This document shows, in pieces, positions 1 through 14,500 of a stretch of 64,000 nucleotides of DNA. The position numbers and the translations under genes are program-made. The notes under the pieces were generated by a model. The model searched no databases, was not told the origin of the DNA, and was given only the letters and a program-made list of their open reading frames with translations. Position 1 is the first letter of the stretch, and every line of letters begins with the position of its first letter. Source of the DNA: Bombus terrestris (taxonomy: Eukaryota; Arthropoda; Insecta; Hymenoptera; Apidae); assembly GCF_910591885.1 (NCBI RefSeq), contig NC_063280.1, positions 5,518,001 through 5,582,000 on the forward strand. Reading direction: 5' to 3'.

Positions 1-2937
1 TAATAACGTCAAGATATCAGTCGTTCGATCACCCTCTATCTTTAATGTACGCTTTTTCTAGGAGATAGCTCCGATCGAGGAAATCTAGAGATGGTAAGCG
101 AGATTTTGGAAAGACCACAGACTTCCTTAATCCCACGCGCCGTTGATCGGCTAGATTATTCGGCCTCGCCCCTTCTCCTACACTTCCATGGCTCTATCGC
201 ATGGACAGGAGCTCTCCGCTCCCCTGGAACGGTTAAGGCTCCTCTTCGACCACACGGACCAACGTTTCCGCGGCTGATTTAGAGCGACTAATCTTGGGGT
301 TAGGAGCATCCCCGGCGCTTCTCTACCTCGGACACAAGTAGAGACACGCGGTACGAGCCATTGAGGGGTGGAGGCCGAAGGGAATAAAACGAGCGTGGCT
401 TATGCGGCGTGGCCATTGGAGCAACAACGAGAGACACGGGTAGAGTGGCGAGGGTGGCTCGAATAGCTGACCGTCGTCCGAGCGTTTCGAATCAATTCTT
501 GCCTCCAGGCTTCTCGTATACGCTGCACGTAGGGATGCTGTGGCTCCATTTTCCAATAATATGTCCGCTTCGCTGGCTGAGACTGGACTTTAATCTTGTC
601 AGTCTTGAACGATGATGTAAAACCACGTGATACCGCGTAAAACTACGCACGACCATGCTAGTCCGAAGGAGAAAGGGGCTGGGGGAAAGGGGGATGAAGA
701 TAAAACGCGGGAAAAATGGATGGGGTAAAGTGGGATAATCTGGACGAGGGAAACATTACGGTAGAATGAGGGTGTTCCATTGAAACGACAACGATGGGAC
801 TACTTCTTTTGTGGCACAGGCTCTCCACGCAACCGAAAATGGCTGTTAAGTGGGAGGGAAGCTGGAAATTATCGACGTAATATTGGAAACCAATAAGGAC
901 ACAGATGACAATTGCCCGAAATGACTGTTATTAGATATACGTTAGGCAGTACGTGGACGGCAATGGCTGGTTAAATGCGAATTTTCGTCGGCGCTCGCCG
1001 CACGTGTTGAATTCGATAAAACGGCGTGATCCGCGAGTTATACTCCGCCTCGATGGTACATTAAAATCTCTAACGACGCTCTGCGGGATGAGAGGATATG
1101 TGATATGTATGCGGGGATATGATTTCCTCGTTTGAATGAAAGATCGATTTCTGAGGATGTTGGCTTCGGTTACCAAACATGTGGAATGATAATTTGATAT
1201 CTTGTTATTGATTTGTTAGGAAATACATGGTTATAATAGCGTCATTTGTTTATCGGGTTTTCCAATATCAGTTCGTAGACTTTAAACCCTATTTCTCCTT
1301 CTTCAGGTAACCAATCTTTTATTCCATCTCTTATTTCTTCAATATATCATATATCATCCCTTGCCAAAAGTTTATCGTATGGTTTGTGCCGGCGAAACGT
1401 ATCTACCTAATCTCGCATCACGTGATTTCACACTATCCATCATTGTATCGGAACCGTTATACGATGACTACAACCACTATTTTATTTCTTGTAAGTATAG
1501 TTCTACTCTTTTCATCCAAGAAGAAAGATTTCTCTCGAACAAAAGAATATTTAAATTTCCTCGAAAGCATAAGGTCTCGAGACCACTGTCTTCCAGCTTC
1601 TAGCATCTTATGAAAGCTTACCACAACCATAGAGCGGAAGAGCACAACAAATAGCTGTTCTGAACTTCAAATATTCTCGTTATATGCCGCAGTTCGTAAC
1701 GAAGTATTTGCGGCTGCAATACCAAGACGCCAGTATTATCGTTGGGTGGCCGTAAGATTACAACAACGGTCGGCATTTGCACTGGTTAAATATAATAACA
1801 GCAGGGATTCTTAGTTATAACAAAGAAAAAGGAAGGGTGAAAGAGAAGGAAGAAAGCGATGGAGAAAATGCAATTAAACGACATCCAGTTTTCGCGGACC
1901 TTTTGCTATGGATGACACTTTATTAAAATAGGGAAAAGGAAAAAACGATAGGAAAAGGGAGAGACAGGATAATAAAGAACTGGGTTAGGGAGGTTGGCCA
2001 AAATGGAAAAGGAGAGAAACGACAATGGCGAGGAAAGGATAGAGGAATTGTAAACATAGAGAACAGAAGGTGATAAAGTTAGGATTGAGAGAGAGGCAAT
2101 GACGAAGAAGGGAAGAGATATTAAATTGGTAAGATATTAAAGTATGTTCCACAGGAACGAGGCGAGAATCCTGCTTGACCTCCCTCCATTCTTCGCACGT
2201 TGCATGCCGTCAGTTTATTAAAATTTGCGAAATCAAAAACAATGAAGAGGCAAGGCATGTTGCGATCATGGTATTGATCGAGACGTTGAATTAAAATTCG
2301 GTAATAATATAAAAGGTAATAATATAAAGAACGTCTCCCGTGGACACCTCTACGAAAGATGTGATTCGTTAGTGATTCGCTGATACGTCGAAGCGCGTTT
2401 GTTAATCTTTGCTTAGAAAGCTTTCGTGAACGAAAAACTGCCGTTTATCAAAACGGAACAAGAATAGTCCGACAACTGCAAATTTTGTTCATTTTAATTC
2501 ATTTAGTAATACGCCGTATTCATTCGTTTATTAACAAATTGGTCTGTTGAAATTGAACTGTAGCGTGCTTCGTTACACGTTCCTTTCTATAACTTTTGTC
2601 AGCAAAATTTTAAACTCTCTTTACAGAAATTATAATATACAATACCATGTCAAGTATGTATAAAGTAATACCCCCATTACCTTCCATTGCGGTCCCTGTT
2701 CCAATTAATGTTCTAAATAATTTGCCTCTCGTTCCCCTCATAATCAAGCTTTTTCCCTTATCCCTCTTCCATACATAATTATTAGCAAACAAAACTTTGT
2801 ATTACTATGAGACCATAGAACCGTACAACCAGGAATAATAAAAATTTCCCAGAGAGAACTTCAAAGCGAAAATTTACAAATCCGTACTTTCTTTCTTGTA
2901 GCAGGTTTCCTCAATTAGCAAATTCGTCCCCCTTTCG
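1..2937. other. No gene seen; AT-leaning DNA with purine tract
   Basis: All ATG-started open frames are 81 codons or shorter and none is recognisable. Positions 1800-2120 are strongly purine-rich on the plus strand. The bracketed AT repeat at 2280-2337 is the only structured item. Confidence 0.5.
2280..2337. repeat. AT-rich duplication bracketed by 8-bp inverted repeats
   Basis: GGTAATAATATAAA occurs twice with a 15-bp period (2300-2313 and 2315-2328). The pair is enclosed by GAGACGTT (2280-2287) and its exact reverse complement AACGTCTC (2330-2337). No flanking target duplication was noticed, so calling it a mobile element would be speculative. Confidence 0.6.
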
Positions 2938-2949
2938 AAAAAAAAAAAA
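2938..2949. repeat. A12 homopolymer
   Basis: Twelve consecutive A on the plus strand. There is no target-site duplication or retroelement body next to it, so it is not called a retroposon tail. Confidence 0.8.
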
Positions 2950-5642
2950 CGTGAAAGAGCAGGTGCGTCGAATGTTTCACGAAGTACTGTGTGGTCGAAC
3001 AGTTGACGAGGCGAAGAGGCGAAGAGACGAAGAAAAAGTGTAGAGGGCGAGATACAGGAACGCGCAGGCCACAGGAAAGAACCAAGTTCTCAAGTAGTAA
3101 CGGGCAAGCTGCGGTCAGACGCAGCTGCGGGACGAAACGAGACACTGGAAGACCGCATTGTTCCAACGGAAACAAAAGGATCAGGCTCATGGCCAGACGA
3201 TTATTCGCCGTTTAGCGGGGCGAGCAGCGAAAAAAGGGTGGCAAGGGACACTCGACCAGCATGAAAAAGAAAACCACCAAGGAGAACAAAGCAAACGAGA
3301 CCGGGCAGCGGGACAAAGGGCGTTAAACGAAAAACCGAGTCGTTCGTGGGTGAAGAAAATAACCGAAGGAAACGAGCAACGAAAACTATTAACGCGGTAA
3401 GAGTCGAGCGAATTAATTAATAATACAGTGGACGGTGACGTTCTGTTTAATAATATGGAAAATCGATGCGGCACGACTGATATTTGTCCTATAAAATTTA
3501 TTCCGCCTCTAATATCGAAGGCGAGGTGGACTGAGGAATTTCGTAATTTAATGTTATTCTTCTATTAATTAATCGTCTCGAGGATATTAAAAACGGAATT
3601 TCGCGCAAGAGAAAAAGAAGTTTGTCGAAATATCCGTTCGAGACATCGTGATCGCGTTTAAACGGCCGGAGTCAATAAATGCGAAAGAACGTCCTGGTAT
3701 TTTCTAACGTTTTGTAGTCGCACCTGCTACAAAAGGTATCTGGATACGTTGAACGACGGCACGGCAGCTTCTTTTGTGAAGATTCTGCGACAAAGTTCAG
3801 CCTTGGCGTGGTGCCATTGCGTTTCCTTTGCCCGCTTTTGTACAATCGAACGCTTGTCGGAATAATGTTCCTGTGACCCTTCGCTTCGTCTCACTGTCCC
3901 CATTCTCCAGCTACGTACGATTTACGACGCGTTGAAAAAGCTAACAGTAAATGAAGTTCTTTTTAGTCCCGAAGGGAACTTGGAAATTAGACCGAGAAGA
4001 CGCGACAGAGATCAGCAGATTACAGAAACTCGCTCGAGGAAATCGTAAAAATATCCTGACTTGTTGATTGCATAGCTGCAGGTTGTTCAAACATAGTTAA
4101 ACTTCTTTTAGACAAATCTACAGTTAGTCAAGAAGTATTCCACTCGGCCTAAATTAACTAAAAATCTACCTCCTGCTTCCTTTACCTCTTTATCGTCATT
4201 TTACTTTCCATGAATATATGTACGAGTATACGCCAACTTTTCGAGCTTCTACGTTTCAAGTTTCCGCGTTAACCGCTACAAATCTGCTACGTTAGTTCGC
4301 CGAAATGCGAAACCGTATCACGGCGAATCCGTAACCGTCAACCCCGACCAATTGCGATTTACATGAATCCAACGGAGATGGAAGGTTGCTAAACACACTG
4401 ACAAGTCGAAACGACCACGTCGTCCGTTCATTAGGTGAATTACGATCGCAAACGAGACGAGTTACGTTGCTCCGCGGTTCCGCGTCAAAATTCCGTTATC
4501 TGCTTGTGTTGGGCCCTGGTTATCGCTTCGAAGCTAACAACGGTGCCGGTAAATGGCGCGATAGGGCGCGTAAAACTCAGCTGTTGAAATACCTATACAC
4601 GCTCGCGCAGGCCACGTTACGATCCGAAAGCCAGCGGTCGTTTACACTCAACCCTCTTCCGGTTTCAACCTCGCAGCTGGATGTGCACGGATCGCGGACC
4701 TGAGAACCCCTGGCTTTATTATATTTAGCGAGTGCAAACAGTCGTTGCTGCAATCTACGAAGCCAGCGTAGTAGAGCAAGCAGGTAATGCTACTTCCAAA
4801 GTGACTCTATTATTGCAGTCGAATATATTATACAAACATGGCTGCCGTCGGTTAAACCCCCTTACCACCTAGCCTCACCTTTCCTCTCGTCCCGTCTCCG
4901 GTGTTTCTCCCATGCCGCGACGCGGCTCCTCTCACCCTTCCGCGCGCCACCCTCCTCCCACGGCTTTATGCATTAGTGATGAAGTGCTTCCTAACCTGAA
5001 ATTGTCTTTCTCAGCGGGACAAGCGCCGGCACGCCCGCCGGTCTACGTGGAACGAGCGGCGTTCCTCGTCGGATCTCTTCTCTTTCTTGGCTATTTTCAG
5101 CCGCTCGCCGAGAATTATTCAACGAGATGTTTTAATATTCAGCCACGCTCGAAGCTGACTTTTACAACGGCAACCCCGTTCCCTCTTCGCGCCACGGGAA
5201 CGCGCCGGAATTGTGCGCGATTAGTTTCCACGATAAGGGTGGGATAAAGGGAGGGACATTACCGATGTTCTTGATAACGTAAGCAGTTGCTATTGCGAAT
5301 TTTATTAGACACAAGGCGAGTGTAATTAAATTTTAATCAAGCTTTCGAAATGATATAAATACTTGGGAAAAGTAACTGTGTTGATTAAGGATATAACTGT
5401 GGTGTTCATCAAGGTATTGTGTTATTTTTCTAACTTCTTTGCAATCATCCTGTCACACCATACGTATGTATATCGTAATTTCGATTTATTCGTCCGTTTA
5501 GCAAATGAATCGATATATCAATTATTTAAAATTATTTAGTCTAATAGGTAGCACATTCGCACCGTTACAAAGTCACTCGAACCTTTCTACGCTTTCAGGC
5601 TCTTAGCTACTCGATTCACAAGTAAGCACTTTCCACTAATGC
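2950..5642. other. No gene seen; GC-richer island 4380-5240
   Basis: Two plus-strand frames of 105 (4386-4703) and 111 codons (4912-5247) occur in the GC-richer part, but the translations show no domain or repeat. From 3400 to 4300 there is only ordinary AT-leaning sequence. Confidence 0.5.
3008..3031. repeat. GAGGCGAA 8-bp tandem repeat, 3 units
   Basis: Two exact copies of GAGGCGAA are followed by GAGACGAA and then an A/G-rich run. It is a short tandem repeat without a gene context. Confidence 0.75.
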
Positions 5643-6170
5643 CTAGAATATCCCCTTATTCCTAATGCTTTTTCCCTGTACCTTGTTATACCTCGTAACT
5701 TCAAACCGAAAGGCGTTTATGAAGCGATTATACAGCCAACTAAATTCACCTTGCAAAAACAACAACTTGAAAAAAGGAAATAACAGGTTGATCGCAACTG
5801 CTGTTAGAAATAACAGATGCTTTGTCCACACTTGACTAAAAATAAACATCTTTGAAAAATCGTTCCAAACACGGCAAGCATATTTCTCTCGATAAATCTG
5901 AAATCTCGGAGTGCCTCGACGATACAATAATATTTCGCCGGAAAGAATGAACGAAATAATCGAGCAATTGCGAGCAGAAGCGAGTGGAAATCTATCAAGA
6001 AGCAGAAAGGAAGTTATTATTTTTAATATCGGAAGTCGAAACGACGGATGAGACAGGAGAACGGTGAGGATTCGTCGTAAAATGATATTACTGGAAAAGA
6101 AACGAGCCGGATCGTTTCGCATTAGGGCGAAATTAATTTCAGAAAAAGAAAACAGCTGGTATTGATTCAT
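5643..6170 (-). other. Unexplained 175-codon open frame
   Basis: An ATG-to-stop frame of 175 codons, hydrophobic in places (for example around residues 118-140), in moderately AT-rich DNA. No family is recognised, there are no ordered motifs, and no splice context was established. It is somewhat longer than I would expect by chance at this base composition, but on balance a chance frame is more likely than a gene. Confidence 0.12.
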
Positions 6171-9100
6171 TTGAATATCCTAGCGGACGGCCGAGCACAG
6201 ACTCAGTGTAGAGGTTGGGCTTCGATATCTGCCGGATATTGATAATGCCCTTTCAGACGAATAATTTTATTTCTGTCTGGCAGAATATATTAGTTCTTTC
6301 GGGGTTGTGCGGTTCCGCAACTTATAAGCCCTCTCGTGTTTGAGCTACCCATTCTGGTTTCTCCTTTCAAACACGCCCGACCGCGCTCTTATCGTAAAGA
6401 AAGTTTTACGAGGCATGCACTGTAAAAATGTTTTGTATTAAATTTTATGCACACACGTGTCTTCTACGCAAACATATTGCTCCCTGCTGCCACTGTTCCA
6501 CCTCTTTCTCTGCCATTTTTTCTTTGTTCATCCACTCCCTGTCTTAGGAAGATCGTCAATACCATGGTAAACTCACGATACAAAGTTAGTGTTTCGCTTG
6601 CCATCGTCCCACACCGAAGCTACTGCTACAAAATTGAGCCGGGCGATCGATCTTATTGAATAATTCCGACTTCATCCTGTGGGAAACTTATCTGCCGCTG
6701 ATGGCAAGTAACCATACCCATAAATTATTTCTCCTGTGTTAATTATTAATGTAGATAATTTTCGTTGTTTGCATAGAACACATCTGTTAATAATCGAGAA
6801 GTAGTTCGATGGTAATAATACGACCCCAGCACATAAACGGACGAAAAACATAAATTTGTATGAAAAGCGTGATTCAACGAACGTGAAATGCCAATTTAAA
6901 TTCTAAATTAATTAAAATTAATGAGTAACGAAGTAAAAAAAGAACGAATCAAATTTCAATGCGATTTCATAATTAATAATCACGAATAATAAACCTGTTA
7001 GTAAACTTCGTTAATAAATAATATTACGAAAATATAAAAAATTCTACGTTATAAAATCACAAATATATGAAATTCATAGTTTCTTTCTTGTTATATCAAA
7101 TATTAACCGATTAGTCCATTGTATATCTTCGCTGCAAAAATGCAGCAAAATTTTTGGAATTTGCTAGCTTGGACGCTACGATCGGTTCACTCGATCGATG
7201 AAAACGAGAATTTATCATTCGTCGCAATAACGGCTTCGCACAATCCGTTTCGATTTCAACTAACTGGTCCCGGATTCGAGACGGCAATTTATGTCGATGT
7301 ACTTTTATCAGCTGTTCGATCTAGCGGGCCCAAAAGGATTAATGCTCCAGATACGAGGAAGCTCGATTCCAATCGGTGAAAGCAGCGTAGCTGGGGGGTT
7401 TTCAGAGTTGTTAATGCCTCGACGATATCATATACTTGCGCAAAGTATGCTATCGCAAAGCGGCGTGTATAATGAATACAGAATGATCCTGTTAGCAGCG
7501 TTAATTACTCGTTACGCGCTAGTTAACAGTTAAAGGTGGGAGAGGAATCAAAGGGACTGGGAAGAGGGTACAAAGGGTTTCCTAAGAACGAAACGCAAAC
7601 GTACGAGAGCTCAACCGTGCAATACGATTTTCGGTGGTACGTTCTCGTTGCTTTCCATATTCGTACGAAATTGTATAATAAGGTCATCTTGAAAATTTAA
7701 ACAGACTCGCGTTGAACAGATTGGAATCATAATATAAATAGGAAAAATCTAAAATATTTGCCTTTTTTCTTTCTTCTTCTATCTTTACTTGCCTCGCTTT
7801 TTTGCGCTGGCGTGTAAAACGAACAGCAGCAGCGCCGTGATGAAAAATTCCGTTTTCGAGCTCGAAAATAGCGCTGTCGGTTAATCCGTGTCAAGACTCG
7901 CGGATTGTCAATTTTAATGGCATGCGAGAGATGCTGGCACAGGGCTAGCAATTTTCAGAATTCCATTTGAGTTTGTAAATTTTCGCTCACGCCTCGTCTA
8001 GAACGAGATTTTCAGCAAAAAATTATCTCTTTCAGCTGAATAAAACGGATTAATAAAGTACAGCGAATATAATGAAAATGAAAGATGGCCGAAGATCACG
8101 GGATGTCAGCTAGACAGGTGACTGCCGACGAATTAAAAGGAGCGTGGAGGAAACTCGATATCGACTTTGGCTCTATTCGGTTATTTTACATCGTGAACAA
8201 TATCTGAAATCGAAGTCTAAAAGACAAAAAGAAAATATGATCTGACCCGAACTCACGGACGATATATTAATTGATTGGAATTGTGGTCGAAGTACAGCAA
8301 TATGGATGGTAGAAGCAGGCCAAATAATTAATGAAAGAAAACCAGCATTTACTAAATTGAAACACCCAGACCAAATTTATTGTAAACACACTGATTTGTA
8401 ACCGGCCTGATTACTCCATGGAACCAATAATTAATAATAACTGTATTTTCGAAATTACTTTCGATCAACCATCCGATCTAATAAAATAAAAATACTGACA
8501 CAACGATATCGGTCAAAGTGCGACGACAAAATTACAAGAAATCAAATAAAACGTCACTCTCTTGATCGGTAGAGCGATAAAATTGACGAAACTATAATTA
8601 TTAACCGTTAAAGGTAAAGTGTCAGTGAAAATTGGATGAAACCTTTCGACGCGACCCAACCAAGCAGATATCGAATAATTTTGAACACGATGTTCATCCG
8701 ATGGTTTCATTCGATGTCGCGACGTTTACGCGCCGAAATATAATCGGGATTTTTTCCTCACCACCGGTTGGGAAATTTTTCCTCGGGAAAACGCGATTTC
8801 CCTTTCAAATGACCGCGCCAGTTCTACGGTGGCTGCCGACTCGCGTATTATTTGGCCACGTGAATGGATGAAAATTGCCAAAAATAGCCGGAAACGGATG
8901 TTCAGGCGTGGCGCTGCCCGATGAACATCGTGGAGGAATAGAGAAAAAGGAAGAGAGAATGAACGGACAGGCGAGCGCAATAATTCCATTATGGCATTTT
9001 CGAAGGCATTGCCGTCGCAAATTATAGCAGCTATTCAATGCTAGGATGTGTACGCTACGCTACGACACTGCGTTCTTTCCAACGTGCCGACGATATCGAG

Positions 9101-9640
9101 TAATTGTCATGCATCGCGCTCTACTGAATGCCTATATCAGCCAGCCACGTTAAAGATGAATCGTTCTGATCAAGGTTTACTTCTAGATCTAATACTTTTC
9201 GCTCGAGCTCTCGTCCGGTTATAGCAGTTTTTATTTAAAAATCAATAGCGTATGAAATCTTGTTCAAGAAAATTTAATTTCGCTAATACCAACGAAGTTA
9301 TATTTATTTTTTAATCAACGTCATCTCGAATATATATTTTCTTCAGGGATTAGGCAGACACAAATAATTACTAATATCCTGGATCTTTTCACGCACAGAT
9401 AGACGCACAACAATTTTCAACACTTTCTGTTACACGGTATATTTCTTTGCGTATATTCACGTAGCGGTATTGAACGCTACGTCTTTTTAAATTTTATTTA
9501 GATTCATACCACGTCGACGCGTCATATTAATTATTCGCTGAAGATTCGACGGGGGAAATATTTCAACGGAATGTCTATTTCGTAGGAAACGCCGCTGCGT
9601 TCCAATAAGCGAATATTAATTTCGAAAAAGAAGAGGGTGG
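6171..9640. other. No gene seen; AT-rich patch 6890-7120
   Basis: Short frames below 90 codons only. The 6890-7120 segment is very AT-rich with TTAATTA-type strings. The GC-richer bits near 8690-9000 have shadowing frames on both strands but no recognisable protein. Confidence 0.5.
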
Positions 9641-10714
9641 ACGAGGAAGCTACCTCAAACGGAACGCAGTCGCAGGAAACGAGCAAGTTGAGGAATAAAT
9701 CGTGTCCGTTTGGGAGGTCGTGTGTTCGGGTATAATGATACCTGATCTACGTTGGTACTCGACAGACCGGCCGGGACGAGGTGAAAACTTTTTAAATAAT
9801 TACAGAGAACCGCGTCTCAGGGTTGGACCGAAAGAGGTTGCGGGGCTAGGGGTTACAATTGAGTCGGCTAGTACGGTGGTAGCGTCGCCACCATCTCCAC
9901 TCCTTTACCAACCTCCTCCGACTCCTCCTCCACGAGGCCATGAACTCTCCACACTCTAGGCTGCGGGCATTAATGGGAAAAGTTTGCTTTTATCTTTTAA
10001 ACGCCCGGCAACACTACTAATTTCTAACTTCAAGCGTTACTTGTACCTACTCCGACGATTTCGAGTAGGTAGACCAATGGGGGCAAAGCGACAGAATCTA
10101 CTACCTCGTAATGTCGCGTTCACTATTTCCCTGGCAGATAGAGAATCGTCGTAATTTGTTTTCTCCTCGAGAGATATAAAGAAGGTGGGAAGAAGATATC
10201 CGTGTGGGCGCCATGTCCCTCCTAATTGTCGTTTTCTCTTTTGAACTCATTCTCTTCGGAACGGCTCTATCTAACTAGAATCGGACCTACTCGTTATTAA
10301 GCTTCGCGACAGGGATTGGATTCGTAGGTGTGACTTCCTGGGTGTTCCAGAGATTGTCCGCTTACGCGAGCAAGTTGCATTGTAATGGCTCGGTTTATTC
10401 AATTTTAAAGAAGGAAGTGTTGAAGATTTTGATTAAAACGCCGCGGTTGATCGCTCGCGATTAACTACACCGCTTGATGATTTTAATCAGAAAGATTGCG
10501 CGCTGTAGGAAAGCAAAATTTATTACACCCATTCCTTGTATTATGGCACGAAAGTTTTGAAATGCAATATTAGAGTTAAATATCAATTATTATAAAAGCG
10601 AAGGTTGTTAATTAACTTGTCTACGTGGCAATAGGTTAAGGTTTATTCTTAGAATACCCGCAGGCTCGTTCTGTCACGACTGATATATTACAAAGATAAA
10701 AGAAAAAAATCTGA

Positions 10715-10735
10715 TCATGCGATTTTTTCGCATGA
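10715..10735. other. 8-bp stem with T5 loop
   Basis: TCATGCGA, TTTTT, TCGCATGA forms a small perfect hairpin. Its short stem is well below a microRNA precursor. Confidence 0.7.
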
Positions 10736-11510
10736 ATGCAAATTTCCTCTTTTCCTTTATTTAAGAGTCCTTTAATTAAATTTGCATAGTACCAGTTCCC
10801 AATAATACACAACACATAATCGAGATAAATATGTATCGTGTTATTCATTATACAACACCGCAGAGTCAACGAAGATAAATATACCGTTTATGCACTTATG
10901 CGAAATTTAAGGACTATATACAGTGTTTCGAGTTTTTCGGAATGAACTGTGCGAACATAAAATTTTGATACCAACAATCAAACAACAAATTATCATCGGG
11001 CAGGATCGCGACGATTGCCGGCAATTACTCAGACCGATAGAGAAATCCGGGTCATCTGGAGACTCCTTCGTCCTCGATTCGCTTACTCGCATAAGCGGCG
11101 CGTGAAAGTTAACGAGTGGCGGCCACACGGCTTGATTTATAATCGCCATCATCCAGGACGATCTTGACGATAACAAGGGAAGCCGAGGCTCGACGTTAAG
11201 TCCTTAAGTCTGAGCCTGCCCGGCTTAAAAGTGTCACGGTTCGTTGCCCCGTTAGGATTCCCATCCTAGCGCCTGCAGGAAAGGAGAAAGGAATGAAACG
11301 ATCGAAGAAGACGGCCACGATTTCCGTGAGACGCTATTAAGCTGATTTCACGTCGCATTTAAAATAAGCCGTGAGAATTGCCACGAAGGAGCAACGCCAC
11401 TCGCGGCAATTACGCGAAGATCGTTGCCCGCTATACGGCCGGGCTGCGCGTTAATTAATCCTCCCTTATAAGACAGCTCGGAAAGGGGAAAGACGGACAG
11501 ATGGGCCGAA

Positions 11511-11522
11511 GAGAGAGAGAGA
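11511..11522. repeat. (GA)6 inside a purine-rich tract
   Basis: Six GA units sit within a mostly purine stretch (about 11475-11600). GAGA-type sequences can bind GAGA-factor-like proteins in insects, but no adjoining promoter is visible here. Confidence 0.6.
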
Positions 11523-14500
11523 AGGAAAGGGGGCAGGAGAAAAGAGATGGTTAGGACACGAGGGTGAGAGAAAAGAGGCGAGAAAATGTAAGGGATGATC
11601 CGTTGGAGACAAGCACGGATTTCCTCGCGATTATTGGTCTCTTTACGAATGATTAATTAACACGAATTGCCACAGGCAGAGCGACATCGTATCGTCCTTT
11701 CCGCGGCAGTTACCCTTCTTGCGGAGATGTATATTGGACGTATACTAAAGAAAGATCGCCGACGAGGAATTAAAAATGAAATGAAAATGGAATTATTGGT
11801 GAAAAAGATTTGTCAAGCGGTGAATATTACTGAAAGATGAGTTTGGATTGAAGAGATGGATGAACGACTTCGTGAAGTGGTCGGCGAGGAAATTTGTCCT
11901 TAATTGCGCTTTATCGATGGATCATCCGTGATTAGTGGATCAAATTTGCTTTAGCCGATGTACCGGGCATTATTTAAATACACAAGGAGTTTTTAAAAAC
12001 GTTGTTACATTGGTAAATCTTTTAAAATTTTTGAAAGAAGAAGAAACATAAAATTATATTTGCCTTCTGTCATAGCGTATATTTATTTGTATATTTACTT
12101 AATAAGTAAGTGGATATTAAAACGTCCACTTATTTTGGAATGTATTCGATACAAACGTTCAAAGGATCTCCGCTGCTACATTGGCATAGTTGTTAAAGCA
12201 AGTAGAACGTGATTACTCGCTCGAGCAAACCGTTTTGTGTCAAAACTCCTGTTTAATTGTCACGACCATTAAGTTCCGGAAGACACTTCCAGACTAATCT
12301 GTCTTACGACTCGTACGAACGGATGCCGGAATTTAATGAAAGACGCTTAACTCCATGCTAGGGAGTGGAGCACAAGCAGGTCGTAAAAGTTGCAACGGGC
12401 CGAAGAAAGTAGGCGAATGTGGTCGTGTTGAAAAGAAGGCGTACTCGTTCCCCGGTGCAGCGCGAAAAACTCTCGAAATTTGTTCGAACTTTTCTGATCC
12501 GAGGTAACGAGGCATCCTTCGTTAGTGCAGCAATTACATAGCCCGAGTGGCATTGGCTCGCGAGAAATGAAGTCGACAAAGAAGATTGTGGAAAACTAGG
12601 ATGGTATTGTCCCTTTGTTTCCTAATTTTTCAAAAACGTTCTCTCCTAACGAGAGTTTACTTTAATTGTGTTCGCAAAAGTTGCGTCGTTCGCAAACGTC
12701 AAATGGGGTTTTCAGTTTATGACACAGCTGTGACGACTCGCGTCACTTTTGACAGAACCCTTCTGAGGGAAGATCGAATGAGGAAAGAAAGGAAGAGATT
12801 GGTTAACCGTATAGTTACGAAAGATACCGGCGCGACGATAAATCCGTGTCCGAGGAGAACCACGATGCAATTTCGCTGATACGTATCTTTGCCATAATAC
12901 AGCGGTATAAAGTGTAATTAGGCTGCTCCCTGGTTCGTCCTACAACATTGTTAATCCGAGTGGAAGGCAGCACGATTGGTCGGCCGTTTCGTGTCGCGGT
13001 GAGTCGCCGGATAAAGCTGTCCAGAAGTAGTTTAAGCCAACCCCGGACGTAACAACATCTGGACCCATTAAGGCCGAGATAGAGGCCGTTACGGCGTAGC
13101 AAGCTCTCGCACCCTGGCCTGGTTGCTTACCTCACTCTCAGCTTGTAACGATAATCGGTGATGCCAGTTGGCTGAATTAATATCCGATTTATATACGTGC
13201 TTTTTGCCTGCTGTTACAGTTTTTGATATCGTTACATTATTGCTACCAAAGGCATTCTATCTATCGTTTATGATTCATATAATTCAAGTTTTCAAGATAG
13301 TTTTATCGCGTGACCTTTCATACTCTCCATTCACCCTTACGTGTAACTCGCGTTTTTCGACATATTCTCGCGGCAACACGTAAATCCAAGGAAGAAGAAG
13401 GGCGACTCGTGGGACTGGCGACTCGTAGGATCAGGCTTAACGTGTATTAACATACGTAAGACTAGGACGGTCCTTATTATAAAGTCTAATATGGAAAGCG
13501 AAGCGGCGCGTGCCGCGACTCGTGAAACCGACTTACGCCACGGGGCTCGTGCCGCTTCGAAATTATTCCTCGAACTCGACTCGAAGGAAATATGCCGCCT
13601 CGAGACGTTCTCCCCGCTATGCTAAGCAGAAGACCGCCATTCAAGGTCTTGTTCTCTGGTAAACAGGCCCGGCGAACCTCTGTACGGCCTCCATTATTGC
13701 AAACGTTCCCGGAATTCCGTTCAAGGTAATTCTCGACTGTCGCGAAAGTAACCGTGATTCTGAATTCAATATCGTCGCGCGATGAATTTCATTACGGCAT
13801 ACCTGCATCGTCTCATCGCGTCCCTCTTTCTCTTCCTCTCTCTCTTTCTTGTTCACAACCAAAATAAAGCAGCCTTCCTTCCTGCAGTTTCATTTCACCA
13901 CCATAAAGTCGCGGAGGCGAAACCACGTCTTCGTATCCTCTTTAAAAGATCCAGCTGGTACACGCAATATATACGGGCACAGGAGCCGGCAAACACAGCG
14001 CAGTTGAGTACACAACGACCGAACGAAACAAGTGCCTTTGCCCTTCCGCGTCGCTACCAGAGAACAGTTCATCACTGAACAAGTATACAGACTTGATTTA
14101 AGCTGCACGTTTCGCTCACATGGAAAAATGATACTTCCCTGCAGCATCATAACGCTTCGCGAAAATTCGATAGGATACGAAGGGATGTTCCTGTGTTCTT
14201 GCTATTCGACTCGCAATTCGAATGGTTTCAATTAATTTCCTCGTACCAGGGAGCTCGTCAAGATTTAACGTGAAGAGATCTCCTCGATTCGACTGAAAAT
14301 CTGCTAAGCCGTGGCAACTGCACCGAGAGAATTGTCCGCTACGGTGGCTAACACAGTCGCGCGGTAGCTGGCGTATAAATCTTGGCGCGTTCGTATTCGA
14401 ATTGTAGTTTTCGGTCTGGCTTGGTAAGTAGGATCGAGGGGGATGAATTCGTGGCTAGAACGAGGAACAAGGAACAGAGAAATAGAACGGTCGTTTACCA

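Noticed and set aside
2938..2949. A12 run as the tail of a retroposed gene
   Set aside because: Neither side carries a coding or SINE-like body and no target-site duplication was seen.
9702..9959. Pro-rich 85-codon plus-strand frame
   Set aside because: The Pro run comes from a CCTCC-rich low-complexity stretch; there is no start context, splice context or known domain.
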